NCBI RefSeq assembly: GCF_019753045.1
Contig: NZ_JAIELN010000005.1
Location: forward strand, 124,001 to 188,000
From: Hyphomicrobium sp.
GTDB taxonomy: Bacteria > Pseudomonadota > Alphaproteobacteria > Rhizobiales > Hyphomicrobiaceae
Reading direction: 5' to 3'
Length of the DNA: 64,000 nucleotides
Position 1 is the first letter of the stretch; each line of letters starts with the position of its first letter. The notes under the pieces were generated by a model that saw nothing but the letters and a program-made list of their open reading frames with translations, did not search any database and was not told where the DNA came from. Below are positions 37,504 through 47,830 of the stretch, piece by piece. A program made the position numbers and the translations under genes.

Positions 37504-37937
37504 CCGGCAAAACCGCGAACGCGCTTCCGCCGGCTCGGGGCGCCCATCAGGACGCGCATCACGAGCCCTCCTACACCATTTCGGCGCTCGCCAAAGAATT
37601 CGGTATTACAACGCGGACGATCCGCTTCTACGAGAGCCGCGGGCTGATATCGCCGGAGCGTATCGGGACAGCGCGGCGGTATTCGAAGCGGGACCGGGCG
37701 CGGCTCATCCTGATTTTGCGTGGCAGGAACCTCGGCTTCACGGTCGAAGACGTGAGCGACTATCTTTCGCTTTACGATTCAGATCCCGGGCATCTCGCCC
37801 AGACGCGTCACCTTCTCGACAAGGTGACGGCGGCAATTGCGGAGATCGAGACGAAGCGGCACGACATCGAGCGCTCGCTGGCGGACCTCACCGAGATCCG
37901 CGCACGCTGCGAAGCACATCTCAAAAAGAACGCTTGA
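37500..37937 (+). CDS. MerR-family transcriptional regulator
   Basis: YTISALAKEFGITTRTIRFYESRGLISPERIGTARRYSKRDRARL; ATGA overlap with fadD. Confidence 0.92.
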   Translation: MTGKTANALPPARGAHQDAHHEPSYTISALAKEFGITTRTIRFYESRGLISPERIGTARRYSKRDRARLILILRGRNLGFTVEDVSDYLSLYDSDPGHLAQTRHLLDKVTAAIAEIETKRHDIERSLADLTEIRARCEAHLKKNA

Positions 37938-37941
37938 GCCT

Positions 37942-39261
37942 TCAGCGATAAAGATCGGCGCGCGTCGGCGGCAGAACGGGGTTCGGTTTTGCCGACTTCG
38001 ATGCGAGCGTCTGGAAGAGACGCAGCGTACCGCGCGAAAACGCCAAGCTGACGCCCGCCAGATACGCGACCCAAATCCGGTACTTCTCTTCGCCGACATA
38101 GCCGATCGCCTGCTCACGATTGGCGGTCAGGCGTTCGCACCAGAGCTGACAGGTGCGCGCATAATGGAGACGCCAGCCTTCGACGTCGTGGACCTCGAAC
38201 CCTGCCCGTTCCATCGCCGCGATCGAATGACCGATGTCGTCCAGTTCGCCACCCGGAAAAATGTATTTCGCGATCGCCTTCTTTTCAGGGCGCATACGCG
38301 ATTTCAGCCAGCCGGTTTTCGGTTTATGTGCGCGGCGCGAGATGGCGTGATTGAGGAACAGGCCGTCGTCGGCGAGCAGGGAACGAACCTTCCGCATGTA
38401 TTCCGGGATGTTCTTCAAGCCGATGTGCTCGTACATGCCGATCGAGGCGATCTTGTCGTAGGTGCCCGTCAGCTTCGAGTAATCGTTGAGTTCGAACGTC
38501 ACGCGGTCATCGATGCCGAGGCGTTTGGCCTTGTCGCGCGCAAACGCGAGCTGTTCTTCCGACAGCGTGACGCCGTGCGCGACGACGCCGTAGTTCTTCG
38601 CCGCATGGCACAGGAGGCCGCCCCATCCGGCGCCGATGTCGAGCATTCGCTCGCCGGGCTTCAGGCGCAGCTTCCGGCAAATCATCTCGAGCTTGTCGTG
38701 CTGCGCCTGCTCGACGCCGTTCGACCAATCCGTGTAGTACGCGCACGAGTAGACCATCTCGGGATCGAGGAAGAGCGCGTAAAAGTCGTTCGACAGGTCG
38801 TAGTGGAACTGGATGAAGGCCTTGTTGTCTTCGGTCTTGCGGTTCTTGCCGGTTATCTCGCCCTCGAAGCCGTGAGCGTCGCGTGCGTCCGCGGATTTGG
38901 CGAAGAGGAAGGGCGACAGCTTCAGGGCAAGGCTCGCGAACTCTCCGGGCTTCATCTTTATGGATTTGGCCTTGCGGCCATCCTGGAGGCCCAAACCGAA
39001 ATCGACGAGGGTGCCGCCCGAAAAGTCGATGCCCTTCTCGACGTATTGGCGGATGATCGAGTCGAGCGATGGCCGGCGGAGGATCGCGCCGATGACGCCC
39101 GGATCGCGAATGGAAATCTCGAAGTCCGATTTCGGCGCGCTGCCGAGCGGTAGGCGGGTGCCGTCCCACAATCGCACCCAACCGTCGGCATTGAGGCGGC
39201 CTGCGAGATCGCGGACAAGCCCGCGCGCCGCCTCGAGTTGCTTGTCGTCCTTCGCACTCAT
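37942..39261 (-). CDS. cfa: Cyclopropane-fatty-acyl-phospholipid synthase family
   Basis: FIQFHYDLSNDFYALFLDPEMVYSCAYYTDW...MLDIGAGWGGLLCHAAKNYGVVAHGVTLS...EKKAIAKYIFPGGELDD. Confidence 0.93.
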   Translation of the reverse strand: MSAKDDKQLEAARGLVRDLAGRLNADGWVRLWDGTRLPLGSAPKSDFEISIRDPGVIGAILRRPSLDSIIRQYVEKGIDFSGGTLVDFGLGLQDGRKAKSIKMKPGEFASLALKLSPFLFAKSADARDAHGFEGEITGKNRKTEDNKAFIQFHYDLSNDFYALFLDPEMVYSCAYYTDWSNGVEQAQHDKLEMICRKLRLKPGERMLDIGAGWGGLLCHAAKNYGVVAHGVTLSEEQLAFARDKAKRLGIDDRVTFELNDYSKLTGTYDKIASIGMYEHIGLKNIPEYMRKVRSLLADDGLFLNHAISRRAHKPKTGWLKSRMRPEKKAIAKYIFPGGELDDIGHSIAAMERAGFEVHDVEGWRLHYARTCQLWCERLTANREQAIGYVGEEKYRIWVAYLAGVSLAFSRGTLRLFQTLASKSAKPNPVLPPTRADLYR

Positions 39262-39340
39262 GCGCGTCCCTCGCTTGCCTTCGGCCGCAAGCTCAATAGC
39301 GCATCGAAACGGCCAAGTCTTCTCTTCCAGATCCGGCGCA

Positions 39341-40645
39341 TTACGCCGCGGCGCGGGCCTCGATCGTCTGTGGGGCTTCCATGATTGCCGCGACCCCCAT
39401 GCCGCCTGCGGTGCAGACAGAGATGAGGCCGCGGCCGCCCTTCGTCGACAAGAGCTTGGCGAGGTTTGAAACGATACGGGCGCCGGTTGCGGCGAAGGGA
39501 TGGCCGAAGGCGAGCGAGGAGCCTTTGACGTTGAGTTTCGCGCGATCGATCGAGCCGAGCGGGGCATCCTTGCCCATGTGCGTCTTGCAGTATGCCGGGT
39601 CTTCCCAGGCCTTGAGCGTGCACAGCACCTGGGCTGCGAAAGCTTCGTGGAGTTCGTAGAAGTCGAAGTCCTGCAGCGTGAGGCCGGCGCGGTCGAGCAT
39701 CTTTGAGACGGCGATGGTCGGCGCCATCAGCAATCCGTCGCCGCCGACGAAATTGTTGCCAATGTGCTGGCCGAACGTCAGATACGCGAGCACCGGCAGA
39801 TTGCGGGCCTTGGCCCACTCTTCGGACGCGAGAAGCACGGTCGCTGCGCCGTCAGTGAGCGGCGTTGAGTTGCCGGCCGTCAGCGTGCCCCGCTCGGATT
39901 TTTCAAAGGCGGGCTTCAGGCTCGCCAGTTTCTCGAGCGTGATGTCGGGACGCAAATTGTTGTCGCGGAAGACGCCGGCGCACGGAACGATCAGATCGTC
40001 CATGTAGCCTTCGTCATAGGCGGCAGCGCCTTTCTTATGGCTCTCGAAGGCAAGCTGGTCCTGATCTGCGCGGGGAATGTGCCATTCCTGCGCCATCAGC
40101 TCGCAGTGCTGACCCATCGTCAAACCCGTGCGCGGCTCGGCGACGCTCGGCGGCTGCGGCGCCAGCTCGGTGGGTGAAAGCCCCTTGAAGACTTTGATCT
40201 TGTCGAGCGCGGTCTTGCCTTGCTGAGCGCCGACGAGGCGCTTCGAGAATTTTTTCGAGAATACAATCGGGGCGTCCGACGTCGTGTCGGAGCCGACGGA
40301 GATCGCGCTTTCAATTTCGCCCGTTGCAATCTTGGCAGCTGACATGAGCGCCGATTGCAGCGAGGTTCCGCACGCCTGGATCAGCGTGACGCCCGGCGTC
40401 GAGGGCGCGAGCTTGGTCGACAAGACCGCTTCGCGCGCCAGGTTGAAATCCTTGGAGTGCGTGACGACTGCGCCGCCGACGACCTCGTCGATGTGCTGGC
40501 CCTTGAGCCCGAACCGGTCAACCAGACCGTTCAAGGCGGCGGCCATCATGTCGAGGTTCGAGAGGTCGGCATAAAGTGTATTCGAACGGCAGAACGGGAT
40601 GCGGACACCGCCAATCACTGCAACGCGCCGGAGTTCTCGTGCCAT
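39341..40645 (-). CDS. fadA: Acetyl-CoA acyltransferase (thiolase, FadA/FadI)
   Basis: VTLIQACGTSLQSALMSAAKIATGEIE; GSSLAFGHPFAATGARIVSNLAKLL; VCTAGGMGVAAI. Confidence 0.92.
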   Translation of the reverse strand: MARELRRVAVIGGVRIPFCRSNTLYADLSNLDMMAAALNGLVDRFGLKGQHIDEVVGGAVVTHSKDFNLAREAVLSTKLAPSTPGVTLIQACGTSLQSALMSAAKIATGEIESAISVGSDTTSDAPIVFSKKFSKRLVGAQQGKTALDKIKVFKGLSPTELAPQPPSVAEPRTGLTMGQHCELMAQEWHIPRADQDQLAFESHKKGAAAYDEGYMDDLIVPCAGVFRDNNLRPDITLEKLASLKPAFEKSERGTLTAGNSTPLTDGAATVLLASEEWAKARNLPVLAYLTFGQHIGNNFVGGDGLLMAPTIAVSKMLDRAGLTLQDFDFYELHEAFAAQVLCTLKAWEDPAYCKTHMGKDAPLGSIDRAKLNVKGSSLAFGHPFAATGARIVSNLAKLLSTKGGRGLISVCTAGGMGVAAIMEAPQTIEARAAA

Positions 40646-40659
40646 TTCAATCTCCCAAA

Positions 40660-42681
40660 CTATTCGGCTGCTGCAGCGTGCGGAGCGGACGCAGGACCGG
40701 CCGCGCTCAAGCTCTTCTTGTAATGCAGCGGGCCGCCGCGGAACGGCGCGAAGCCGGTGCCGAAAATCATGCCCGCATCGACGAGGTCGGCGGTTTCAAC
40801 GACGCCGTCGTCGAGCGATTTCTGCGCTTCCGCGATCATCGGATCGACAAGCTCGCGTCCAAGGCGGTCGAGATCCGCCTTCTCGAATTTCTTGTCCGAC
40901 TTGACGGGCTTGCCGTCCTTCCAGACGTAGAAGCCCTCGCCCGTTTTCTTGCCGAGACGGCCGGAGGCAACGAGCCGGTCAAGCCGCGAGCCTTCGCTGC
41001 TCTGGCCCAGAATTTTCGCAACGTGGGCGCAGATGTCGAGGCCGACGTTGTCAGCCAGTTCGATCGGGCCCATCGGCATGCCGAAGGCGCGCGCCGCTTC
41101 GTCGATCTTTTCCTTGTCCTCGCCCTCTTCGAGACGCTTCATCGCCGCGAACATGTAGGGCGTCAGCACCTTGTTGACGAGGAAGCCCGGGACGTCCTTG
41201 GTGATCAGCGGGAACTTGTCGATGGCGATGACGAACGCCGCGCCTTTTTTCACTTCCTCGTCGCGCGTGTTGGCTCCGCGCACCACTTCGACGAGCGGCA
41301 TCTGCGCGACGGGCGAGAAGAAGTGCAGCCCGATCAAGCGGCCCGGATCTTTCAGCGGGCTAGCGATGTCCTCAAGCTTCAACGAGGACGTGTTCGTCGC
41401 GAGCACGGCGCCCGGCTTGATCTTCGTTTCGAGGTCAGCGAACAGCTTCTGCTTCACATCGAGCCGTTCGACGATCGCCTCGATGACGACGTCCGCGCGA
41501 GAGATGCCTTTGCCTTCGGGGTCCGCAATCAATCGCGTCTTCGCAGCATCGCGCGCGGGCTTCGTCTTGAATTTCCGCGCGAAGAGCTTGCCTTGCGCCT
41601 TGATGCCCTTCTCGAGCTGTTCGGCGGAGATATCCTGCAACGTCACTTCCATGCCGGATGCGACGCAGACACCTGCGATATCGGCACCCATGGTGCCTGC
41701 GCCAATGACGTGAACGCGGCTCGGCCGCCATTTGAAGCCCTTCGGCGCCTGGCCCTTCAGCAGCTCCGTCAGACGGAAGACGCGGCGCAGATTGCGTGAG
41801 GTGTCCGACACCATCAGCGGCGCGAAAGCCTTCGTCTCCTCGCGCTTCATCGTGCCGAGATCGCCGCCGAATTTCTCGAACAGGTCGATCAAACGGAACG
41901 GTGCGGGATAATGGTCTTCGCGAACCTTCTTCGCCGTCTCCTGACGCATTTTGTTGGCGATGAGGCCACGCACGGGCCACTTAGCCAGCAACATCTTGGC
42001 GAGACCGGCCGACTTCGAACGGCGGTTCTGCAGCACGGCCTTGCGCGCCGCCCAATGCAGCTCTCCGGGGCTGCCGACGAGTTGATCGATGAGGCCCTGC
42101 GCCTTTGCGACGGTCGCCCGGATCATGCCGCCTGTCAGCATCAGTTGCATCGCCGCCATCGGGCCGGCCTGCTTGATCGAGCGCGCGGTGCCGTTGAAGC
42201 CGGGGAAGATGCCGAGCTTCACTTCAGGGAAGCCGACGCGGGTCGAGTCATCGCGCGTGGCGATGCGGTAGTGGCAGGCGAGGATCAGCTCGAGGCCTCC
42301 GCCGACGCACACGCCATGAATTGCCGCGACGACCGGAATGGGCAGCTTCTCGATCCGGTCGAGCAGATCGTTCACCGGCTTCAGAGCGTTGACGACGTCC
42401 TGCTCGCTCTGGAACGTCTCGAACTCGCGGATGTCGGCGCCGACGATGTAGCCGCGCTCCTTCCCCGACATGATGACGAGGCCGCGAACAGTCTTCGCAC
42501 GAGCTTCCGCCTCGACGCGCTCGATGATCGCGTTCAGCTCTTCGATGGGGCGACGCCCGAGAGAGTTCGCGCTTTCACCTTCGCGGTCGAAGGTCGCCCA
42601 GGCGATGTTTTCGCCGTCGATCTTGAAGCGCCAGTCTTTCAACTGCGTTTCATTCGCTTCGGTCGCTGCGTCCGTCATCAC
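40660..42681 (-). CDS. fadB: Multifunctional 3-hydroxyacyl-CoA dehydrogenase/enoyl-CoA hydratase
   Basis: IPVVAAIHGVCVGGGLELILACHYRIAT; VHVIGAGTMGADIAGVCVASGMEVTLQD; IGLHFFSPVAQMPLVEVV. Confidence 0.95.
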   Translation of the reverse strand: MMTDAATEANETQLKDWRFKIDGENIAWATFDREGESANSLGRRPIEELNAIIERVEAEARAKTVRGLVIMSGKERGYIVGADIREFETFQSEQDVVNALKPVNDLLDRIEKLPIPVVAAIHGVCVGGGLELILACHYRIATRDDSTRVGFPEVKLGIFPGFNGTARSIKQAGPMAAMQLMLTGGMIRATVAKAQGLIDQLVGSPGELHWAARKAVLQNRRSKSAGLAKMLLAKWPVRGLIANKMRQETAKKVREDHYPAPFRLIDLFEKFGGDLGTMKREETKAFAPLMVSDTSRNLRRVFRLTELLKGQAPKGFKWRPSRVHVIGAGTMGADIAGVCVASGMEVTLQDISAEQLEKGIKAQGKLFARKFKTKPARDAAKTRLIADPEGKGISRADVVIEAIVERLDVKQKLFADLETKIKPGAVLATNTSSLKLEDIASPLKDPGRLIGLHFFSPVAQMPLVEVVRGANTRDEEVKKGAAFVIAIDKFPLITKDVPGFLVNKVLTPYMFAAMKRLEEGEDKEKIDEAARAFGMPMGPIELADNVGLDICAHVAKILGQSSEGSRLDRLVASGRLGKKTGEGFYVWKDGKPVKSDKKFEKADLDRLGRELVDPMIAEAQKSLDDGVVETADLVDAGMIFGTGFAPFRGGPLHYKKSLSAAGPASAPHAAAAE

Positions 42682-42712
42682 TCACCTCAATCGTTCGAGA
42701 CTTCAACCCGGC

Positions 42713-45190
42713 TCATTCCGCTGCCAGGCTCTCGGCTCCGCGCGCGTTATGACCGAGCGTCACATAGTGTGGTTTCAATTCAGCGGGGTCGAAGTGATCG
42801 ACCGCAATCACGCGAGCGACAAGCTGTTCAACCTCGCGAAGCTGATCGGCCTCTGCTTCGCTGATGACGCCCTTCGCTTGCGCCTCCGCGAACCAGTCGA
42901 TCCCGTGATACCGGCGTACGAGGCCGTCGCGGATGGCTTTCTCAAGCCGCTTTTCGATAGGTTCGGCGGCGATCACCTTTTCCAGCGTCACTTCGAGGAC
43001 GCCGGTCGGATCGTTGACGTCCTTCGATACGAAAATGTGCCGTGTCAGGCGGTCACGAACATCTCCAGGCTGCAACGCGTGCCGCGCCACGAGGTGGCCC
43101 TGCAGGTCGGACGCGGGTTTGAAGCGGCGTCCGAGCGGGAAGACGACGACGCGCATTAGCGGCCGCGCCCAGCGCACAGGGAAGTTGTCGATCGTGCCGC
43201 CGATGGCTTCCTGGAAGCGATACAGCGCGTTCTGAGCGGCAAGTTCGACGATGTACTCGTCGCCGGCCGGGCGGCCGTCATCGTCGTAACGCTTCAATGT
43301 CGCCGCGAGCATATAAAGCTCGGAGAGGGCGTCGGCCATCCGGCCAGTGATCTTCTGTTTCGTCTTGAGGCCGCCGCCGAGCAGCGCGACCGTAAGATCG
43401 GCAACGAACGCAAACGACCGGCTGGCGCGTCCGAGCTGGCGATACCAATGGGACATCCGCAGCGCGCCGGCGGGCGCCGCGACGAAGGCGCCGCCCGTCA
43501 GATTGTGGACGAAGCCGCCCGTCGCATTCGAGAGCGAAAAGGCGATGTGATTATTGAACGCGTTTTCGAAGGCATCGAGGCCGCGCTTTCTATCGGTGTC
43601 CTGAGCCGCCTGCACTTCCTTGTAGAGATACGGGTGCGAGCGGAGCGCGCCTTGCGCGAAAGTGATCAGCGTGCGCGTCAGAATATTGGCGCCTTCGACC
43701 GTGATGCCGACGGGGACCATCTGGTAGGCCGACTGCAGATAGTTCGCGGGGCCATCGCAGATGCCGCGGCCGCCGTGGATGTCCATCGCGTCGTTGACGG
43801 CGCGGCGCATCTTCTCGGTCGTCTGATATTTCATCAGCGCGGAGATGACAGATGGCCGTTCGCCTCGCGACACCATTGCGGCCGTCATGGCGCGGGCCGC
43901 CTCGTTGACGTAAGCGGCTTCGACGATGCGCACGAGCGGTTCCTCGACGCCTTCCATGCGCGAAACGGGAAGTCCGAACTGCTTTCTGATGCGGCCGTAA
44001 GCGGACGTTACGCGCAGCATCATTTTGGCGCCCGCCGTCGCCGACGACGGCAGCGAGATCGCGCGTCCGGCGGACAGGCATTCCATCAGCATGCGCCAGC
44101 CGTGACCGGCCATGGCTTCGCCGCCGATGACCCAGTCGATCGGGATGAAGACGTCGTTGCCCCAGTTGGGACCGTTCGGAAACGCGGCGCCCGAAGGCAG
44201 ATGTCTGCGACCGATGTTGACGCCCGGATGGCTCGCCGGGATGAGCGCGAGCGTGATGCCGACGTCTTCGCCTTTGCCGAGAAGATTGCCCTGGTCGAAA
44301 AGCCGGAACGCCAGGCCGACGAGCGTCGCGTTCGGCCCGAGGGTGATGTAGCGCTTGTCCCACGAGAGGCGGATGCCGAGCGTGTCCTTCCCCTGGTAGG
44401 TGCCGCGCGTCACGTGGCCGATGTCGCGCATGGTGGCGGCGTCGGAGCCGGAGGTCGGGCCGGTCAGCGAGAAGCAGGGAACTTCCTCGCCCTTGGCAAG
44501 ACGCGGCAAGTAATAATGCTTCTGCTCGTCGGTGCCGTATTTCTCGATCAGCTCGCCCGGTCCGAGCGAATTCGGGACCATGACGATCGTCACGACGTCG
44601 GGCGAGCGCGAGGCGATCTTGCCGAGAATGAGCGATTGGGCCTGAGGCGAAAATCCGAGACCGCCGTGCTCCTTCGAGATCAGCATGCCCAGGAAGCCGT
44701 GCGCCTTGACGAAGTCCCAGATGTTGTCCGGGATCTCGTGCAGGTTATGGCGGATCTGCCAGTCGCTGATGAGGCGGCAGAGCTCTTCCGTCGGGCCGTC
44801 GAGGAACGCCTGTTCCTCCGGCGTCAGTTCAATCGGCGGAATGGATTGGAGCTTGTCCCAGTCGGGCGTGCCGGAAAAAAGCTCGGCGTCGAAGCCGACG
44901 GTGCCTGCTTCGAGCGCTTGGGACTCGGTGTCGGAGACTTTGGGGAGAATTTTGCGGATCCGGGCGAAAACGGGTGCGACGACGAGGTTCCGGCGGACGG
45001 ACGGAACCGAGAGCGCTGCGAGCGCCAAGAACGGGATCCACGCGATCCATGCCAGGATACCGGAGCAACCGCCGGTCGCGAGCCACGTGAAGACGCCGAC
45101 CGCTGCAGCCCAGCCCCAAAGCGGCGCGCGGATCATTCCCAGCGCCAGTAAGCCGATCAAAGCCACCAGTAAAAGTACGACGGGCGCCAT
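42713..45190 (-). CDS. fadE: FadE-type acyl-CoA dehydrogenase (start approximate)
   Basis: N-terminal TM segments; EVPCFSLTGPTSGSDAATM; MDIHGGRGICDGPANYLQSAYQ. Confidence 0.93.
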   Translation of the reverse strand: MAPVVLLLVALIGLLALGMIRAPLWGWAAAVGVFTWLATGGCSGILAWIAWIPFLALAALSVPSVRRNLVVAPVFARIRKILPKVSDTESQALEAGTVGFDAELFSGTPDWDKLQSIPPIELTPEEQAFLDGPTEELCRLISDWQIRHNLHEIPDNIWDFVKAHGFLGMLISKEHGGLGFSPQAQSLILGKIASRSPDVVTIVMVPNSLGPGELIEKYGTDEQKHYYLPRLAKGEEVPCFSLTGPTSGSDAATMRDIGHVTRGTYQGKDTLGIRLSWDKRYITLGPNATLVGLAFRLFDQGNLLGKGEDVGITLALIPASHPGVNIGRRHLPSGAAFPNGPNWGNDVFIPIDWVIGGEAMAGHGWRMLMECLSAGRAISLPSSATAGAKMMLRVTSAYGRIRKQFGLPVSRMEGVEEPLVRIVEAAYVNEAARAMTAAMVSRGERPSVISALMKYQTTEKMRRAVNDAMDIHGGRGICDGPANYLQSAYQMVPVGITVEGANILTRTLITFAQGALRSHPYLYKEVQAAQDTDRKRGLDAFENAFNNHIAFSLSNATGGFVHNLTGGAFVAAPAGALRMSHWYRQLGRASRSFAFVADLTVALLGGGLKTKQKITGRMADALSELYMLAATLKRYDDDGRPAGDEYIVELAAQNALYRFQEAIGGTIDNFPVRWARPLMRVVVFPLGRRFKPASDLQGHLVARHALQPGDVRDRLTRHIFVSKDVNDPTGVLEVTLEKVIAAEPIEKRLEKAIRDGLVRRYHGIDWFAEAQAKGVISEAEADQLREVEQLVARVIAVDHFDPAELKPHYVTLGHNARGAESLAAE

Positions 45191-45480
45191 TTCCGTGCCT
45201 CCCATACGGGCTGCTGCCGCATTCGCGGCGAGCCCAGTCATCAGCGTTAACGTATACGTCAATCTAGGGATTTCTCGCGTGCAGTCCAGACGAGGCGCCA
45301 TAAAGAGGCGCCACGACGCGTTGCTGGCCTCAGGTATCCGGCAGTCGTTCGGCCATGTCTCGCGCCCAGTTAATCACGTTTCTGCAACGGAACCTAACTT
45401 GCAGGTACATTGCCCTCACCCATCCCGTTCCCAATCCGCCGGAACAGATGCTGCGCGCTAATCCTTAAGGATTGCAGAAA

Positions 45481-46797
45481 TCAGCGGACGGGCTTCGCGG
45501 GGGCCTCACCGAAAAGATCGGCGACGAGGGTCTGATACCACTCGGCGCTCTCCTGATAGGTCTCGCGGCGAACCTCGGCGCTGTCTTCGGGTTTGGAAAT
45601 GAACGGCTCTTTGACTTCGAGATAGGGCTTTCCATCCTTTGTTGCCGGCACGTAATCGCCGCCGATTTTAGCACTGTTGTCGGGCGCGAGCATTGACCAG
45701 CACGTATTTCTGTATTTGCCGGGGGCGTGCGGTTTCCCCTCAAGGCTCGCAAGGATGTCGGCTGCGACGACGCCCGCCTGGCTGACGGCGGAGTACGCGG
45801 ATTTCGGCATGTCGTTTGCTATCGCGGCGTCACCGAGGACGTAGACGTCCTTCGCCTTGGTCGACGCAAAGTTGTCGGGGTGGACCGGACACCAGTCGTT
45901 CTCGGTGAGGCCCGCGTGGGCCGCAATCGATCCCGCCTTCTGCGCCGGGATGATGTTTGCAAGTGCGGCCCGCTCCGTGCGGCCGGCCTTCGTCGTTACG
46001 ATCCCGGTCGCCGCATCGACTTTGACGACCGCGAAATCGTCGATCTCGTTCGTCAAGTTGATCTCGATGATGCCCTTGTAATACTCCTCGAACGCCTCCT
46101 CGAAAACGGCCTGCTTCGAATATGTTTTCTTGGCGTCGAAAAGGATGAGCTTGGCGTTCGGCTTCTTCGTCTTCAGGAAGTGCGCGATCATGCAGGCGCG
46201 TTCATACGGGCCAGGCGGGCAGCGGTACGGGTTGGGCGGGGCGGACATCACGACGAGGCCGCCATCCGGCAGCGCCAGCAGCTTTTCCTTGAGCAGCCAG
46301 GTCTGCTCGCCCCCTTGCCACGCGTGCGGCATGATCTTGGCAGCTTCCGGCGAGTAGCCTTCGATCGTCTCGTATTTGAAATCGATGCCTGGAGCGACGA
46401 CGAGCCGGTCGTACTTCATGGGCGATGAACCGCGCGCCAGCGTCACGGTCTTTGCCTTCGTGTCGATCGCCGTCGCGGTATCCGTGACGATGTTGATGCC
46501 GCGCTGCTTCACGCCCGCATAATCGTGCGTGATCGATTTGAAGGACCGGAACCCGCCGAGATAAAGGTTCGAGTAAAAGCAGGTCGTATATTTTTCCTTC
46601 GGCTCGATCAGCGTTACGTCGAGGCGCGGATCGGAAGCCTTGAGGCGATTTGCGACGGTCACGCCGCCGGGGCCGCCGCCGATGACGATGATCCTGGCCG
46701 GGCCTGCGGCAAGAGCCGGGCACGGCAGCCCGGACGCCGCGACGAGACTTGCGCCTGCGGTCAGCAGAGAAAATTCGCGGCGCGTGATCTCGGTCAT
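45481..46797 (-). CDS. Flavocytochrome c sulfide dehydrogenase flavoprotein subunit (FccB/SoxF-like)
   Basis: Tat-like leader TRREFSLLTAGASLVAASG; ARIIVIGGGPGGVTVANRLKASDPRLDVTLIEPKEKYTTCFYSNLYLGG; NTCWSMLAPDNSAKIG. Confidence 0.92.
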   Translation of the reverse strand: MTEITRREFSLLTAGASLVAASGLPCPALAAGPARIIVIGGGPGGVTVANRLKASDPRLDVTLIEPKEKYTTCFYSNLYLGGFRSFKSITHDYAGVKQRGINIVTDTATAIDTKAKTVTLARGSSPMKYDRLVVAPGIDFKYETIEGYSPEAAKIMPHAWQGGEQTWLLKEKLLALPDGGLVVMSAPPNPYRCPPGPYERACMIAHFLKTKKPNAKLILFDAKKTYSKQAVFEEAFEEYYKGIIEINLTNEIDDFAVVKVDAATGIVTTKAGRTERAALANIIPAQKAGSIAAHAGLTENDWCPVHPDNFASTKAKDVYVLGDAAIANDMPKSAYSAVSQAGVVAADILASLEGKPHAPGKYRNTCWSMLAPDNSAKIGGDYVPATKDGKPYLEVKEPFISKPEDSAEVRRETYQESAEWYQTLVADLFGEAPAKPVR

Positions 46798-46987
46798 TCC
46801 CCCGCCTCTCATTTCGACACCCGGCTTGAAGTTCGGCCGCGCCTTTTGACCGTTAGCTTAGGCGTTTCAATGGCTCATTTGCCACGGGCAGCTACCCGAT
46901 GTCAGGAAAATAAATCGTAAGGAAGCTGGAGGTCGAGCGAGCGGGTATCCTATATTACACGCAACCTTCAGCTTCGAGGCCCGGCGC

Positions 46988-47476
46988 GTGCCAGATCCCA
47001 TCGATATTTCAATTCTGAGCCGCCGGGAATTCATTGCAGCGGGCGCCGCAGCGGCGGCCCTTGCTCCGTTCGTTGCACGTGCCGAGGACCCGGCGCCCGG
47101 CACGCCCGCCCCCAGCCAAAAATTCAAGGATGACTTCGCCCGGATCGCCGGTTCCGCTAACCCGATCGAAGGCAAGATCATGGTTGATTTGCCCGAGACG
47201 GCCGAGAACGGAAATTTCGTGCCGATCACCATCGCTGTCGACAGCCCCATGACGGACGCGGATTACATCAAGGCGATCCATCTTCTCTCGACGGAAAATC
47301 CCGCCGCGCATGTCGCCACGTTCCATTTGTCGCCGGTCAACGCCGTCGCGCGCGTCCAATCGCGGATGCGGCTCGCGAAGACGCAGGACGTCGTGGTCCT
47401 GGCGGAGCAGTCGAACGGCGAGATGCTGATTTCGACGACGCGCGTCAAGGTCGTCATCGGCGGCTGCGGGATTTGA
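46988..47476 (+). CDS. soxY: Thiosulfate oxidation carrier protein SoxY
   Basis: Tat-like RREFIAAGAAAAALAPFVARA; FHLSPVNAVARVQSRMRLAKTQDVVVLAEQSNGEML; C-terminal KVVIGGCGI. Confidence 0.92.
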   Translation: MPDPIDISILSRREFIAAGAAAAALAPFVARAEDPAPGTPAPSQKFKDDFARIAGSANPIEGKIMVDLPETAENGNFVPITIAVDSPMTDADYIKAIHLLSTENPAAHVATFHLSPVNAVARVQSRMRLAKTQDVVVLAEQSNGEMLISTTRVKVVIGGCGI

Positions 47477-47488
47477 GGCGCAAGCACC

Positions 47489-47812
47489 ATGGCAGCCAAT
47501 CCGCGCATCAAGCTTCCTGAGACTGCCGCAATCGGCGACGTCATCGAGATCAAGACGCTCATCACGCATGTGATGGAAACCGGCAATCGCCACGACAAGA
47601 CCGGCAAACCGATACCGCGCGACATCATCCATGCTTTCGTTGCGAAGTTCGAGGGCAAGGAAATTTTTCGCGCCGAGTTCGGGCCGGGCATTTCGGCGAA
47701 CCCGTATCTGGCATTTCACATGCGCGTTCCGGGCCCCGGCGTTTTCGAGATCGCGTGGACCGACGATCACGGCGTTACGACCGTTGCGACGGCGCCGCTG
47801 AAGCTTGTTTGA
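47489..47812 (+). CDS. soxZ: SoxZ
   Basis: AIGDVIEIKTLITHVMETGNRHDKTGKPIPRDIIHAFVAKFEGKEIFRAEFGPGISANPYLAFHMRV. Confidence 0.93.
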   Translation: MAANPRIKLPETAAIGDVIEIKTLITHVMETGNRHDKTGKPIPRDIIHAFVAKFEGKEIFRAEFGPGISANPYLAFHMRVPGPGVFEIAWTDDHGVTTVATAPLKLV

Positions 47813-47830
47813 TTGTGCGCTTCTTTGCCT

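Noticed and set aside
37837-39153. 438-aa plus-strand ORF opposite cfa
   Set aside because: Antisense shadow ORF of a clear SAM-dependent cyclopropane synthase
40576-41799. 407-aa plus-strand ORF opposite fadB
   Set aside because: Antisense shadow ORF
43448-45151. 567-aa plus-strand ORF opposite fadE
   Set aside because: Antisense shadow ORF; minus-strand FadE motifs are unambiguous
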